Assembly: GCA_016718825.1 (NCBI GenBank)
Contig: JADKCL010000001.1
Span: 1-64,000 of the forward strand
DNA from: Bacteroidota bacterium
GTDB taxonomy: Bacteria > Bacteroidota > Bacteroidia > J057 > JADKCL01
Direction: 5' to 3'
DNA length: 64,000 bases
Shown: positions 45,909 to 56,086 of the stretch, piece by piece
Layout: the number at the start of each line of letters is the position of its first letter
Numbering within the stretch: position 1 is the stretch's first letter
The notes under the pieces: model-generated
The model's database searches: none
Seen by the model: only the letters and a program-made list of their open reading frames with translations
What the model was told of the DNA's origin: nothing
Program-made: the position numbers and the translations under genes

Positions 45909-46378
45909 CTTATTCACACTTTTTAAGACCCCGTACAGGCTCTTTTCCGCCACTCCTTCGGCTTTTCAACAATCCGGCCAATCTCATCACCACCCTGATA
46001 GAATATAAAGGTAGGAATTTTTTTCAATCCCACAGCCTGCGCCAATTTTTTTTCGTCCTTTTTCGTAGTGTCCACAGAGATGATTTCCACGGTCGAAATC
46101 GGCAGGTCTGCCTTCAAATCATAAAACCGTGGTACCCACTTTGCTGTCACCACAATAGCAGCCCAAAAACAGCTTCATTGTCACACTATCCGTGATAGAC
46201 AATGTTTTCAGCGAATCAACCACTTCGTATTGAGCTTGTATTTATCGTCTGAGAAATGATCCCAATGGCATTCCTTTTGAAAGGACGCTGGTGTAATAAC
46301 TGACCAAGTATTGCTTGTCCTTGCAGCCCCAAATCAACAAAACTGCCAAAACGGGCATCACCAACAATGTTCTTTCAT
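45909..46378 (-). pseudogene. Thioredoxin-fold lipoprotein, multiply frameshifted
   Basis: Stitched frames give a protein of about 155 residues. After the ATG at 46378 comes a lipoprotein signal (TLLVMPVLAVLLIWGC), then QYEVVDSLKTLS, a likely active site CYCGDSK, VPRFYDLKADLPIS, DTTKKDEKKLA and IPTFIFYQGGDEIGR. The CxCxDS arrangement resembles Bacteroidota thioredoxin-family proteins with a WCGDS-type site. The largest intact piece is 45923-46153. It would face the periplasm. The exact end is uncertain because of indels. Confidence 0.6.
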
Positions 46379-46522
46379 GCTTGCATTCCCCAAAGTGGAT
46401 CGGGTTCAAAGTAAGCAAATCAACCCAAAAAGTGCCAAATCGTGAAATTAGGCAGCCGAATCCCTATCTTGCCGTTGTGATGGTACTTGCCGCATTTCAG
46501 CGAATCAATTGGAAAGGACGGA

Positions 46523-48102
46523 ATGGGGTTCCTGGTCGCATTGCTGCTGGGACTTGCTTTGTGGCCGTTTGGCAAATGCATTCTTCTTGACCAACGACGG
46601 CCCATGTCACCTTTACAATGCCAGAATTTTGCGGGATATGCTGCTCGGCAACGATTCAGCGTTTTACGCAGAATGGTTCACACTCAATCCCAATATTGAA
46701 CCAATTGGCTCAACCATTTTTTACTCACCGTTTTCCAACTTGTTTTTCCTCCGGTCTTTTCCGAAAAGTTGTTTTTGACGCTGTACATCTTGGGCTTTGT
46801 ATTTGCCTTCAGATACCTCGCGCGGAGCATTTATCCCGCAAATGGCGCCTTTCTGCTCGTCGCGATGCCATTCCTGTTTCACAAGGTATTTCTGATGGGA
46901 TTTTTCAATTATTCGGCGTCGGTGATCCTGTTTTTGTTTTGTGGGCTTTTGGCTCGAAATTTCGAAAAGGAAGGTTGGCGCTGGCGAATTGTACTTGGAA
47001 CCCTCATGTTGGTGTTGGGGCTGTCGCATCCGGTGAGCTATGCCATGGCAATGGGGACGATATTTTTCATTGGGTGGGGCAGTTTCTCGCTAGCGTAATG
47101 CGTGCAGATCGTGGGGTCAAGTTGAAGGCTTTGGCCTTGCTGGCGCTCAAGACGATTTTGGCAGCCTTGCCTTCGCTCATGTTGTTGGAAGCTTCATCCT
47201 TCGCAAAGGCACGGATTCCATCGCAAGCCAAGCGAAGCCCCAAACTATTTTCGAAGACTTTGTCCAGTTGCGGGCCTTGATTCTGTTTCATCCTGAGAAA
47301 CGACTTGGCCTATCGTGCTCCTCCATCCTCATTGCTGTCATGTTGATGGTGGGATTATTCAGCTTATCGCGCCAATCGAAGGGACATACGGGGCATACTT
47401 TTTGATGTTGGGACAACCTTGGTTGTTTATTTTTTTCAACCCGCGGTGGTTGCGGGTGTTGGAATTATGCCTGAAAGACTTCAAATCTACCCTTATTTGA
47501 TTGCGATCATTTGGCTCGCCTGTAGACCATGGCCTACTTGGATGCTGCGAAGCGCGGCCTTGATTGGCTTTTTGGTCGCAGGAATCTTGTTTTCCATTCG
47601 TTTACCCAATTATGCAAATACCTCCTTGGCCGTAGAGGAATTTGTGTCGGTCCAGCCGCACATGCGTCCGCACTCTACGGTTTTGATGCTGGATTATGCA
47701 CCCGAAGGGCGGTATCCCAACGAAGGGCCGCTACTGTCGGATGAGGCGTACATTTTCATGCATATCGCTGAATACCTTGGCGCCCTGCAACCCCACATCA
47801 TCCTCAATAACTATGAAGCCAATACGCATTGGTTTCCTTTGAGATGGAATCCGGACAAGGATCCTTATGTGCATCTAGGTGAGGGTCCGGGCTTTGAAGG
47901 GTGGCTCCCGACGGTAAATTTTGAAAAGTTCCGAATGGAGACCGGCAAAGACGTGGATTATGTGATCACTTGGTGTCTCAACAACGAATTAAGGCAATAC
48001 GAAGGTGTCAAGCTTATGCAAGACCGCCTCAAGCAAGATTACACTGAGGTGTTGGTGACTGAAGGTGGACGCGTGCGGCTTTGGGAACGAAAACGCCCAT
48101 AA
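46523..48102 (+). pseudogene. Multi-pass membrane protein, glycosyltransferase-like, multiply frameshifted
   Basis: Stitched frames give roughly 525 residues. An N-terminal helix (GFLVALLLGLALWPFGKC) is followed by LTNDGPCHLYNARIL, several membrane helices (for example FLTLYILGFVFAFRYLARSI), and a soluble C-terminal region intact from 47419. The LTNDGPxHLYNA motif in the first loop resembles that of GT39/GT83-like transferases using lipid-linked sugars. Breaks are evident near 46545, 46700 and 47280-47430. It is divergent from the thioredoxin-like gene and converges on nadK. The enzyme class is tentative. Confidence 0.6.
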
Positions 48103-48174
48103 AACGAGAGGTGCTTGGGTAAATCTCAGATGCACTGCGTGCTTGCCTACGCAAAAGTCTCTTGCAAGCCCAAG

Positions 48175-49075
48175 TCAACCCATTCTTTCCTTCCAATTCC
48201 GCTTGTCCGTTCCCCACATGAGGCGACCGCGAAGGGTGTCCAGATAGTTGCCCGACTGCACACGCAGCATCTTGACCGGCTCCTTGCTCTTGCGAATGGC
48301 GATTTCAACTTTGTCGCTTACGGGCACCGTACGCGTGTCCAAGGCAACCATCGCCCGCCCGGTGCGCGTCTCCAGACTAAAGGAGATCACACAGTCATCG
48401 GCCAAAATCATTGGGCGAACGGTCAATGAATGCGGTGCTACGGGCGTGACAACCAATGCATTGGCATTGGGGTGGATGATCGGGCCACCGCAAGACAGCG
48501 AATAAGCCGTCGATCCGGTCGGGGTCGCAATCACCAATCCGTCACCCCAATAGCTGTTCAGGAACTCGCCATTGATATAGGTGTGGACGGTGATCATCTC
48601 ATTGCTTTCGCTTTTGTGGATCGTAAAGTCGTTGAGCCCGAAGTTGTAGTCACCAAACAAGCCCGCCGGCGAACTTTCGACTTCAATGCCCCAGCGCAAG
48701 TCGATGCGGTACATGTCTTTCATGATCTCGGTCGTTGCGGCAAGCAGGTGCTCCTGCGTCACGGTCGTCAAAAACCCGGAGCCGTCCGGAAGTTGACGCC
48801 CAAAACGGGAGAATGCCCCTTGACCACCATGGCCGTATTCAAAGGTGCCGTCCCCGCCAAAGCTGTAGGCAAGTCGCATTCGTCAAGCTGTTTTTCGTCG
48901 GTCAGGATAAACGGCGCGATCTGTTCAGGCCATTCGGGCATCACCTTCTCGAGCTCTTCCGAATATTTGTAATGTACCAGATATGCGACTTTCTTCTCCT
49001 TCAAAAGCAGAAAAAGCGGGCCAGAAAGGCGAGGTCGGTGCGTTCCGTGATGCGGCCAAAAATTGCGAGTTTCAT
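48175..49075 (-). CDS. nadK: NAD kinase (frameshifted in the N-terminal third)
   Basis: About 299 residues when repaired, making NADP from NAD and ATP. From the ATG at 49075 the frame breaks at a T run near 49013. It breaks again around the catalytic SFGGDGT motif, where frames must be joined to read AYSFGGDGT, then LNTAMVV and GFLTTVTQEH. From 48760 to the stop it is continuous, with GLNDFTIHKSE and ATPTGSTAYSLSCGGPI. It has both insertions and deletions, and is normally essential, so errors are likely. A conserved neighbour of CBS and porG genes in Bacteroidota. Confidence 0.88.
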
Positions 49076-49136
49076 TGGATGGATACGAGATTACTGAAAT
49101 AGATGCCGCCCTCTCCCCAGGGGTGGTTGGAGTCGG

Positions 49137-50553
49137 TCAGATGTTGCGGCTGTATTCGACGCGAAGGTGAAAGTCATAAATCGTGATCAGGTTGATGCCG
49201 GCACCATAGCCGAGCAACAAGCGGTCCTTGAGCGTATTGTCGCGGTTGTTGAACGTCCAATCGTGGACATATCCCGCATCGCAGTAGGCACTCAAGTACA
49301 ATCCACAGGAAAATCCCGGAATTTCGGAAACGGAATCCACTTCAAATGTGCGAAATGGTAGGGGATGATGCCAAATTTCCATTCGGCCTTGGTCAGGTTG
49401 ATTGCCGAACCGTCGATGACATGCGGCTCATAACCCCTGAGAAAGCTGCCGAATCCGATAAAATACTTGTCAAAAAACGGCACTTGCCTCCCGAGCAGGA
49501 AGAATTGTTGGCTTCCGTAGGCAAAATTCCATCGTTTGTTAAGCGGAATGTGGTGGGAAAAGGAGAGTGCCATTTTCCCGAAATGCGTGCTGCTTACGCC
49601 GGGAATCCCCAGAAAGCGGAAACTTCCGCCATACTTGTGCCCAGACAGCGGAAAACTCCGCACGTCCCGTTGGTCATTCCTCATAGCCTGCCGACCGATG
49701 GATAATGGATCGCAGTAAGGTTGTAGGGAAGGTATTCCGTGTTGAAAAAGGTAATGCTGTCGTTGATGTGGAAAGTATTGGTAGGCGGCGAATCCATACA
49801 AAATCTTCCGCGCCGAGAGAAGCGCTTTCCCAGAGTAAGTTGCCCGGTATAGCTTTGGCGCATCCTTTCATCGTTGAGACGGGCGAGTTGCAGGTAGCCG
49901 CCTTGGGTGCCGTAGCCGATTTCCTTGTCGTTGAGGATCGAGAAGAAGGCGGTGCCGTCGACCTTGGCCTTCGGAAACAGGAAGGGTCGGCTGTAAGTTG
50001 CCGTCACTGCCTGCGTGTAGCCGCCTTGCGCATAGACCGTCAGCTTGTCATTCCACCCCGAGAGGTTGCTCCACTCCACCCAGTCCGTAAACGAGCCTGT
50101 CCAGATCGGGATCGTCAGCCATTCGCTCCAAACGCGCTCCGCAAGATTTACATAGGGATTCGGCCAGATATACCAGCGCTCCTGCACGGAAATGTGGACC
50201 TCGATCGAGGAGTCTCCGATCTCATTGGCAAATGCCACGGAGGTGAAAAGGCCCATGTTATAGATATTGTCCTTATTGACCTTGTTCAGTGCTTCGAGCT
50301 CCTGCAAGTCGATGGTGTCTCCCTCCTGAAAGACCATTTGACGGGTGATGACCGGACGTTTTGTCTTCTTCAGGCCCGTGACCACGATCGAATCCACCCG
50401 CATGCGTTGCGTGTACCCATTCGCAGACGCGAGCAGGCATACGCAGATCACCAAGCCTATCAGCCTAGAGACCTTCCAACAATGTGAGTATCCTTTTTGC
50501 AACGTGCCTGGGGTTGGATGCAAGACAAAACGCGGAGATAATGGCCAATCCAT
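49137..50553 (-). pseudogene. BamA/TamA-like D15-family outer-membrane protein, frameshifted
   Basis: Frames stitched at about 49690 and 49320 give some 450 residues. A signal peptide (GLVICVCLLASANGYTQ) is followed by one POTRA-like domain (RVDSIVVTGLKKTKRPVI, NMGLFTSVAF) and barrel strands ending HLRVEYSRNI. This is the Bac_surface_Ag/D15 superfamily, shorter than BamA. The start is unclear: the only in-frame ATG (50553) lies inside thiE, and a CTG at 50463 follows the thiE stop. It may export or insert a specific substrate. Placement behind thiE is probably shared transcription. Confidence 0.65.
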
Positions 50554-51049
50554 GGGCACCGGCAGCGATGACTTCCGCGGCTTGCCGCTCTTCGATCCCG
50601 CCGATGGCAATCACCGGCCAAGGGGAAGCTGCGCAAAGCCGCGCCAAACCTTCGAGTCCCAAGTCAGGCAAGCCCGTCCGTTTGGAGCGGCTGCCGTAAA
50701 CCGGACCGACACCTATATAATGTATCGGCGCTCCCCGCAGGGCTTCCAATTCGGCCATGTTGTGCACCGTGGCACCAATCAGTTTCCCCGGGCCCAGCAA
50801 GTCGGCCGCCGCTTGTGGCGCACCATCTCCTTGTCCCAAATGTACGCCTTGGGCCTGCAATTCAAAAGCCAAGGCGGCAGCATCGTTGATGATCAGGCAA
50901 TGGCCGCCCTCTTGTGCCAATTTTACCATTTTGGTGACTTCGGCGAGGTCCTTTTCCCTGCTGAACAGCTTGTTGCGGTATTGAACGGCACAAGGTCCAG
51001 CCTCCCAGGCCATCTTCGCCAGCTCAAAATGGCCATGACGCTGCTGCAC
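50465..51049 (-). CDS. thiE: Thiamine-phosphate synthase-like protein
   Basis: A TIM-barrel protein of the ThiE/TenI superfamily. It shows AVQYRNKLF (substrate lysine region), CLIINDAAALAFE, GVHLGQGD, IGVGPVYGSRSK and IAIGGIEERQ, the expected order for thiamine phosphate synthase joining HMP-PP and THZ-P. The formal GTG start at 51049 cuts off the first strand. In-frame sequence (RLHIITDTT) continues upstream to about 51127 without an ATG, so the true start is probably obscured by an indel. No other thiamine genes are near. A TenI-like relative is the alternative. Confidence 0.8.
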   Translation of the reverse strand: MQQRHGHFELAKMAWEAGPCAVQYRNKLFSREKDLAEVTKMVKLAQEGGHCLIINDAAALAFELQAQGVHLGQGDGAPQAAADLLGPGKLIGATVHNMAELEALRGAPIHYIGVGPVYGSRSKRTGLPDLGLEGLARLCAASPWPVIAIGGIEERQAAEVIAAGAHGLAIISAFCLASNPRHVAKRILTLLEGL

Positions 51050-51128
51050 CGTGGTATCGGTGATAATGTGCAGGCGAGGAACCTCAGGATGGAAACCGGG
51101 AAACCAAGGGACTGTCCAGGGGCGAATG

Positions 51129-51803
51129 TTAAAGGTTCAAGTACCGCAACAGGTTTTCGTAGCTGTCGCGGAAAATCATTGACTTGTTCGGCGTCAAACA
51201 CGACCAAGGCAATGTCATATTCAAAACGCTCGAAGGTCGCGATCACCCGGGAGAGTTCGCGGACGTTGAGCTTGATGGTCACATAAAGTTTTCCGGCTTC
51301 GTCGCTGTTGCCGACCGAGAGGCTGAGGATTTTGGCATCGTTGCTTTCGCAGATACGTCCAATCTCAGAGATCGAATAGTTGTTGTTCGCGAGGTGCAGC
51401 ACGATCACACCACCGGTTCCTCGACGCAGAGATATTCGGCGGCACGTTTGAGGAGGTCGCTTTTGGTAATGGTCCCGACAAACGTATTGTTTTCCCTCGA
51501 ACTCAAAACGGGCAGAATCTCCAGCTTCATCAGGCTCGCCATTTTCAAGACGTCGTAAAAATGGCTGTCTTCGTAGACAAACGTTTTTTCAGGTAGGGAG
51601 AGATGAATGGCGCCGATGGGCAAGTCTTCGACCCCGGAATTCAACAGGTCTTCCTCGCTCACAATTCCGAGCAGGCGCTCATGGTTCACCACCGGCAATT
51701 GCGCGACCTTGAACTCGCTCATCCACTCGAGCACACGCGTCGCGTTGTCCGATGTTTTGATCGAGGGCAGGGTATCGGTGATGAGGTCCTTGGCCAACAG
51801 CAT
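51129..51803 (-). CDS. CBS-domain protein with C-terminal ACT-like domain (two compensating frameshifts)
   Basis: Stitched length is 224 residues: two CBS motifs (about 1-130, with VAQLPVVN and EILPVLSS) and an ACT-like domain (RICESNDAKILSLSV onward) ending NLLRYLNL. One base is missing at about 51405-51415, where EEPGGVIVL is expected. One is extra near 51170. CBS pairs usually bind adenine nucleotides, so a regulatory role is plausible. It is a standard neighbour of nadK in Bacteroidota. Confidence 0.8.
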
Positions 51804-51806
51804 GAA

Positions 51807-52581
51807 TCAGGCGGTAAAAAGGGATGGATAAATGCGTTGCAGGAATCGGTTGAGCACGATGTTGAATTCCTCGGGTTGCTCCATCATGGCGGCGTGGCCG
51901 CATTGGTCGATGAAGCGCAACTCGGCATCGGGCAGCAACCGCTGAAATTCATGCGCCACGTGGGGCGGCGTGATGTTGTCGTTGAGGCCCCAGACCAGCA
52001 GGGTGGGAACCCTTGACCTTGCCCAATTCCTCACTGAGGTTTTGGTGCTGTGCATCCCGTGCGATCTTGAGGATGCGCAGGGTCATGTAGTTGTCGTTGA
52101 CCCTTTCAAACACCTCGTCGATCAGCTCCTTGGTCGCCGTTTCGGGTTTGAAGAAGGTGTATTCGACACGTTCTTTGATGTATTTGATGTTGCCGCGGCG
52201 GGGGAATGTACTTCCCATACCCGATTCGAAGAGACCCGAACTGCCCGTCAAGACCAAAGCATCCACTTTGGAGAGATTCGCCATGGAATACACCAGCCCG
52301 ATATGTCCGCCCAACGAATTGCCGAGAATGGTGCAGCGCTCAATTTTTTGAAGCGGATGAAGCCATCAATGAACTCCGCTAGCCGACGATCGAAGGCTTG
52401 ACATTGGTCTTGCGACGATCGGCATGAGCGGGATAAACACCGTGAATCGCTTGGAAAAGGCCTCCACGACCGCTTTCCAGTTGCTCAGGGCACCAAACAG
52501 ACCATGGAGCAGCAGCAGCGGCGGACCGCTTCCCTCCTGCACGTAGTCATATCCTCCCTCTTGTTTTACCTGGATTTCCAT
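51807..52581 (-). pseudogene. Alpha/beta-fold hydrolase, frameshifted
   Basis: Stitched frames give about 258 residues. They show LLLLHGLFGALSNW (oxyanion-hole region), the nucleophile elbow GNSLGG (from joining frames near 52330), VPTLLVWGLNDNITPP and QCGHAAMMEQPEEF with the catalytic histidine. All three triad positions are therefore present after repair. Breaks lie near 52430, 52330 and 52010. The substrate is unknown. It ends 3 bases before the CBS gene start and is probably in the same transcript. Confidence 0.75.
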
Positions 52582-52850
52582 GCGCTAAATGGCCTTCAGA
52601 TGAATAACGTTCTCAATTCAAAACCAGTATCTGATGCGCCAAAACTAGACGAATTGGCATTCACCAGCGGCAAAAATAGAGAAATCACATGGATTTACCA
52701 TCGGAACAAATTTTGGGAGGATTGTCAAGCAGAATCACAGCGCCCAACTTGTCATAGGATGCACAGCTCGTGAGCAACGCACACTGGAATATTGAGCCTT
52801 CGAAGGTGGATGGCAATGGGTGTCATTTGAAAAATTCGGCGGTGTTCACG

Positions 52851-53535
52851 TTACCTAGCCCTTTCCGAAAATCTCGAAATGCCCACTTCAATCGACAGGC
52901 GGTGAATGTATGGGTTATGCAGGGGTATCCAAGGAGGTCTTCATTACGGGAGACAAGCCAATGAAGCCCGATATCCTCAGCAACAAGGCCCATGATGGAC
53001 TTAGTTTGGCATGGTACCCTAGATTGATTTCAGCTCCGGGGATGACCCGTCTCCGGATCCTTCCAAAATTGTCGTTGTAGTCTCCCGTCACCACGTCTCC
53101 AATCTGTGGGAAAAAGGTTCGAACCCTGTAGCTGCCTGATGTGCCTGAAGAGATGAGAAGAGGGAGACCTGCCCTGATTTGAAATCCGGAGCCAAGTTTC
53201 AACCCAAAGCCAGGGGAAACGCGTGTATAAAGCAATTGCAAATCCGCCTCCAAATGGCGGGAATCACGTGTGCTGCCATATAGATACTTGAGCCCATAAC
53301 AATCGAGCCCAACCTCGGGTTCGAAATGAAGGCCCCCGTGGATTCGTAAGTTCACACCTCCTCCAAGGCCAAAATACTGCTGGGTTGATTGGTAATCATT
53401 GGTATAATACTGGCGAGCTAGGTTCTGAAACCACATTCCGCCGGAGAGGTAGGCGTTGATGGAGATTTTGGGCTCTTGCGCCCTCATTTGGGCAAACAAT
53501 AAGAGCAGCAGAAGCAGAATAAGAAGTCGTTTCAT
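52851..53535 (-). CDS. Small outer-membrane beta-barrel protein (frameshift near the end)
   Basis: About 227 residues after repair. Signal peptide MKRLLILLLLLLLFAQMRAQ, glycine-rich barrel strands (YFGLGGGVNLRI, GFGLKLGSGFQIRAGLPLL) and, after a shift near 52921, a last strand HRLSIEVGISRF before the stop at 52853-52851. Without repair the frame stops at 52915. The start at 53535 is chosen for the signal peptide. No family is named. The 269-base stretch between it and the hydrolase shows nothing recognisable. Confidence 0.65.
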
Positions 53536-53746
53536 GGCAAAGAATGTCAATCAAACAATGGTCACATTCGCAAGACAATAGCAAGGTCGGCGGTGGAAGC
53601 GCAGATGCCAAAGGTAATGGTGTGCAATCTTACGTCCCCATGGGCCGCTAGCGCGGAGTGCGAGTGTGAAGTTTGAGTGCGCGTTGGGGCCTTTTTTCAC
53701 CCCGTATGCCCTTTTCGATCAGCTGGATGCTGTGACCCAACCGTTT

Positions 53747-54355
53747 TCACACCGCGATTTCCCGCACCCAATTCGCTAAAATCGCTGCGCCGCCGACCGT
53801 CAAGATCGACTCGGGATGAAACTGAACGCCCGCAATGGGCAGGCTGCGGTGTCGGATGCCCATCACCTCGCCAGCCTCGGTCCATGCGGTGACTTCCAAT
53901 TCGGCTGGAACTGAAACCCCATCCAATACCAAGGAATGGTAGCGCATCGCTTCAAACGGGCTCGGCAAGCCTTCAAACAACCCTTCGCCGCGGTGAAACA
54001 CCGGGCTCGTTTTACCATGGACGGGCACACGCCCATGCAGGAGCGGCATGCCGAAATGTTCGCCAATCAGTTGATGGCCGAGGCAAATGCCCAAAACAGG
54101 CACCACTTTGCTGACATTCGCGCCACCTTGATTCTGGGCACCGCCCATAGCAAGCCGCAAAACCTCCGGCGAAATCCCGCTGTCGGCAGGTCGCCCCGGA
54201 CCCGGCGAAATCAAAATTCCCTTGGGATGTAGGTTCATCAGTTCGTTGGCGGTCAGTTCATCGTTTCGGAAAACGGCCACGACGTGATGGCTTTGCCGCA
54301 GAAGATCCACCAGATTCCAGGTAAAGGAATCGTAGTTGTCGATCACGACGATCAT
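53747..54355 (-). CDS. Class I glutamine amidotransferase, PabA/TrpG type
   Basis: This 202-residue protein supplies ammonia to aminodeoxychorismate or anthranilate synthase. It shows VIDNYDSFTWNLVDLL, the oxyanion PGPGRPADSG, the nucleophile Cys91 in GICLGHQLIG and the FHPES histidine-glutamate pair. A 14-residue Gly/Asn-rich insert (about 71-85) precedes the nucleophile strand and is unusual. The partner synthase (PabB or TrpE) is not in the window, so PabA and TrpG cannot be told apart. Its start overlaps the cvpA stop by 4 bases. Confidence 0.88.
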   Translation of the reverse strand: MIVVIDNYDSFTWNLVDLLRQSHHVVAVFRNDELTANELMNLHPKGILISPGPGRPADSGISPEVLRLAMGGAQNQGGANVSKVVPVLGICLGHQLIGEHFGMPLLHGRVPVHGKTSPVFHRGEGLFEGLPSPFEAMRYHSLVLDGVSVPAELEVTAWTEAGEVMGIRHRSLPIAGVQFHPESILTVGGAAILANWVREIAV

Positions 54356-54942
54356 CTGCGCAGGGAGGAATGCTCGAGGGAGTCTTTGCCCGGGACTTTT
54401 TGGCTGCGATTCACCGAATCGACCTCGACAAAATAATGCTCCATGTCGTCGAGCACGTTGTGCGCCGCAGGAATCAGGCCGATGGTATAGCCTTGAACCA
54501 CCTTGCTGTAGGTCGTGACAACGGGATAAGAGGCGGACCCGGCCACAGTTTCCTTCGTTAGTACCTGCGAATTCCCGACGATGCTGAAAAAGGCGCCGAC
54601 GAGGAAGCCCCATTTCAAAATCCCGAAGCCGAGCCCGGCAAGGCGATTGGGCAGTTCCAATTGAGCGGTATTGAGCAGCTTGGTGGCTGCCCAGCCGGCC
54701 AGATAGACCGCCCCCATGCCGATGGCAAAGGCTGTAAAAAAGGCGATCGCCGGCACCCATTTTTCCGGGAGATGGAAATTGTCGCGGTAGTAATGCGCGA
54801 AGATGAACGCCAACCGCATACCCGCCCAAAAGCCGATGATCAAGCCCAGCAGGCCTGCGACCTCGATGAGCACGCCATTTTTGAAGCCTTTGTAGGCTCC
54901 GTAGGCAAGCACAATCAGTGCGAAGATGTCGAGAAAATTCAC
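54352..54942 (-). CDS. CvpA-family membrane protein
   Basis: This 196-residue protein has four hydrophobic segments in the first about 120 residues and a cytoplasmic C-terminus. The opening LDIFALIVLAYGAYKGFKNGVL matches the CvpA family. The Escherichia coli member is linked to colicin V production and envelope stress; Bacteroidota roles are not defined. It lies 7 bases after the yqeY-like gene and overlaps the amidotransferase. Confidence 0.85.
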   Translation of the reverse strand: MNFLDIFALIVLAYGAYKGFKNGVLIEVAGLLGLIIGFWAGMRLAFIFAHYYRDNFHLPEKWVPAIAFFTAFAIGMGAVYLAGWAATKLLNTAQLELPNRLAGLGFGILKWGFLVGAFFSIVGNSQVLTKETVAGSASYPVVTTYSKVVQGYTIGLIPAAHNVLDDMEHYFVEVDSVNRSQKVPGKDSLEHSSLRR

Positions 54943-54949
54943 CTTGGGA

Positions 54950-55402
54950 TCAAGGAAGGAGTTCCTTTACAAGCACGGAAATTTCCTTGCCGTCTGCGCG
55001 GCCTGCCAATTGCTTGTTGGCGGCGCCCATCACTTTGCCCATGTCCTTGGCAGATGTTGCACCAACTTCGGCGATGATCTTTTGGATTTCAGCGCGCAAT
55101 TCATCGGGAGTCAAGGATTTTGGCAGGTATCGATCGAGGATGGCAAGTTCTTCTTCCTCGCCAACGATCAAATCCAAGCGGCCGGCGCTGCGGTATTGAT
55201 CAATGCTGTCCTTGCGTTGTTTGCTCTGCTTGATCAAAATTTTCATGCCATCTTCATCGGAGACTGGGCCCGGGGCACGGCCTTCGGATGTTTCAAGCAG
55301 GAGAATGGCAGATTTGATCGCGCGCAAGGCACGAAGCGCAGCTTGGTCCTTGGCCTTCATGGCCGTGACGATGTCTGCGTTGATTTTTTCTTTGAAGTCC
55401 AT
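54950..55402 (-). CDS. GatB/YqeY-domain protein
   Basis: This 150-residue protein matches the YqeY family: DFKEKINADIVTAMKAKD at the start, YLPKSLTPDELRAEIQKII centrally and DMGKVMGAANKQLAGRADG near the end. The same fold is the tRNA-binding tail of GatB and GlnRS, so a link with tRNA or amide transfer is usually proposed. The ATG at 55402 is preferred to a TTG nine bases earlier. Confidence 0.9.
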   Translation of the reverse strand: MDFKEKINADIVTAMKAKDQAALRALRAIKSAILLLETSEGRAPGPVSDEDGMKILIKQSKQRKDSIDQYRSAGRLDLIVGEEEELAILDRYLPKSLTPDELRAEIQKIIAEVGATSAKDMGKVMGAANKQLAGRADGKEISVLVKELLP

Positions 55403-55411
55403 GCGAATCAA

Positions 55412-55927
55412 CTATTGTTGCTTCGCAAACTTAACCAAAATTTCGGGTCTTACTTCGTCTTTGAAGGATGCCGTCCGCAGGTATTTGTTGTTGTAAACAT
55501 AGATGCTTGGCGAAACACTGTCCCCAAACCATTTATCTACCAAGTAGTCCTTGTCCTTGGTCACAATGAGAGTTCCAGGGAATCCGGGGAGGTACTTGCC
55601 CGGAAATTCCTTGATCGCCTCTACTTCTGCCCAAGAAATGAGCACCAATGTGATGCCCTTGAAAAGCGCTTTCTGATCATTGATCATGGTGGAAATCAAT
55701 TGGCAATGATCACAATCCGGATCAAAGTAGAAGAAAATGGTAGGTTGATTGGCGACAAGGGACATGCGGGTGACCGGCTTGTTGTCCATGTCGTAAAACT
55801 TGAAATCGGGGATCAATGTGCCGATTCCTTCGTTGGTATTGCCCTTGGAGACGTGTTGTTCCGTGGTCTGGGCGAATGCGAAGCTCGTGCTAAGCAAAAG
55901 GGCGAATGCGAGGAGAAACTGTTTCAT
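55412..55927 (-). CDS. Secreted TlpA/peroxiredoxin-like thioredoxin-fold protein
   Basis: This 171-residue protein has a signal peptide (MKQFLLAFALLLSTSFAFAQ) and a redox site CDHC in FDPDCDHCQ, with the cis-proline region VSPSIYVY. It should act in periplasmic thiol-disulphide exchange. The charged DxDCDHCQ surroundings are common in Bacteroidota TlpA-like proteins. It is divergent from the small membrane-protein gene at 56087, with about 160 bases between them. Confidence 0.85.
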   Translation of the reverse strand: MKQFLLAFALLLSTSFAFAQTTEQHVSKGNTNEGIGTLIPDFKFYDMDNKPVTRMSLVANQPTIFFYFDPDCDHCQLISTMINDQKALFKGITLVLISWAEVEAIKEFPGKYLPGFPGTLIVTKDKDYLVDKWFGDSVSPSIYVYNNKYLRTASFKDEVRPEILVKFAKQQ

Positions 55928-56086
55928 AGTATTCTGATGCAGATATCGTGTGGCAGGAGAAAAGCAAATACCGTGCCTGAAAACAAAGATAGTCAGAAAG
56001 CGGTGTTCAAATTCATTCGAAGGGGCAAAAGAATGCAACACAGACAAGGATGTGAAAAAATGGAAAATTGAAGGATATTTGCAAAC

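Noticed and set aside
41474..53535. True pseudogenisation of a genomic segment
   Set aside because: Essential genes are hit, protein-level conservation persists between the breaks, and almost all lesions are one-base indels, which points to sequence error.
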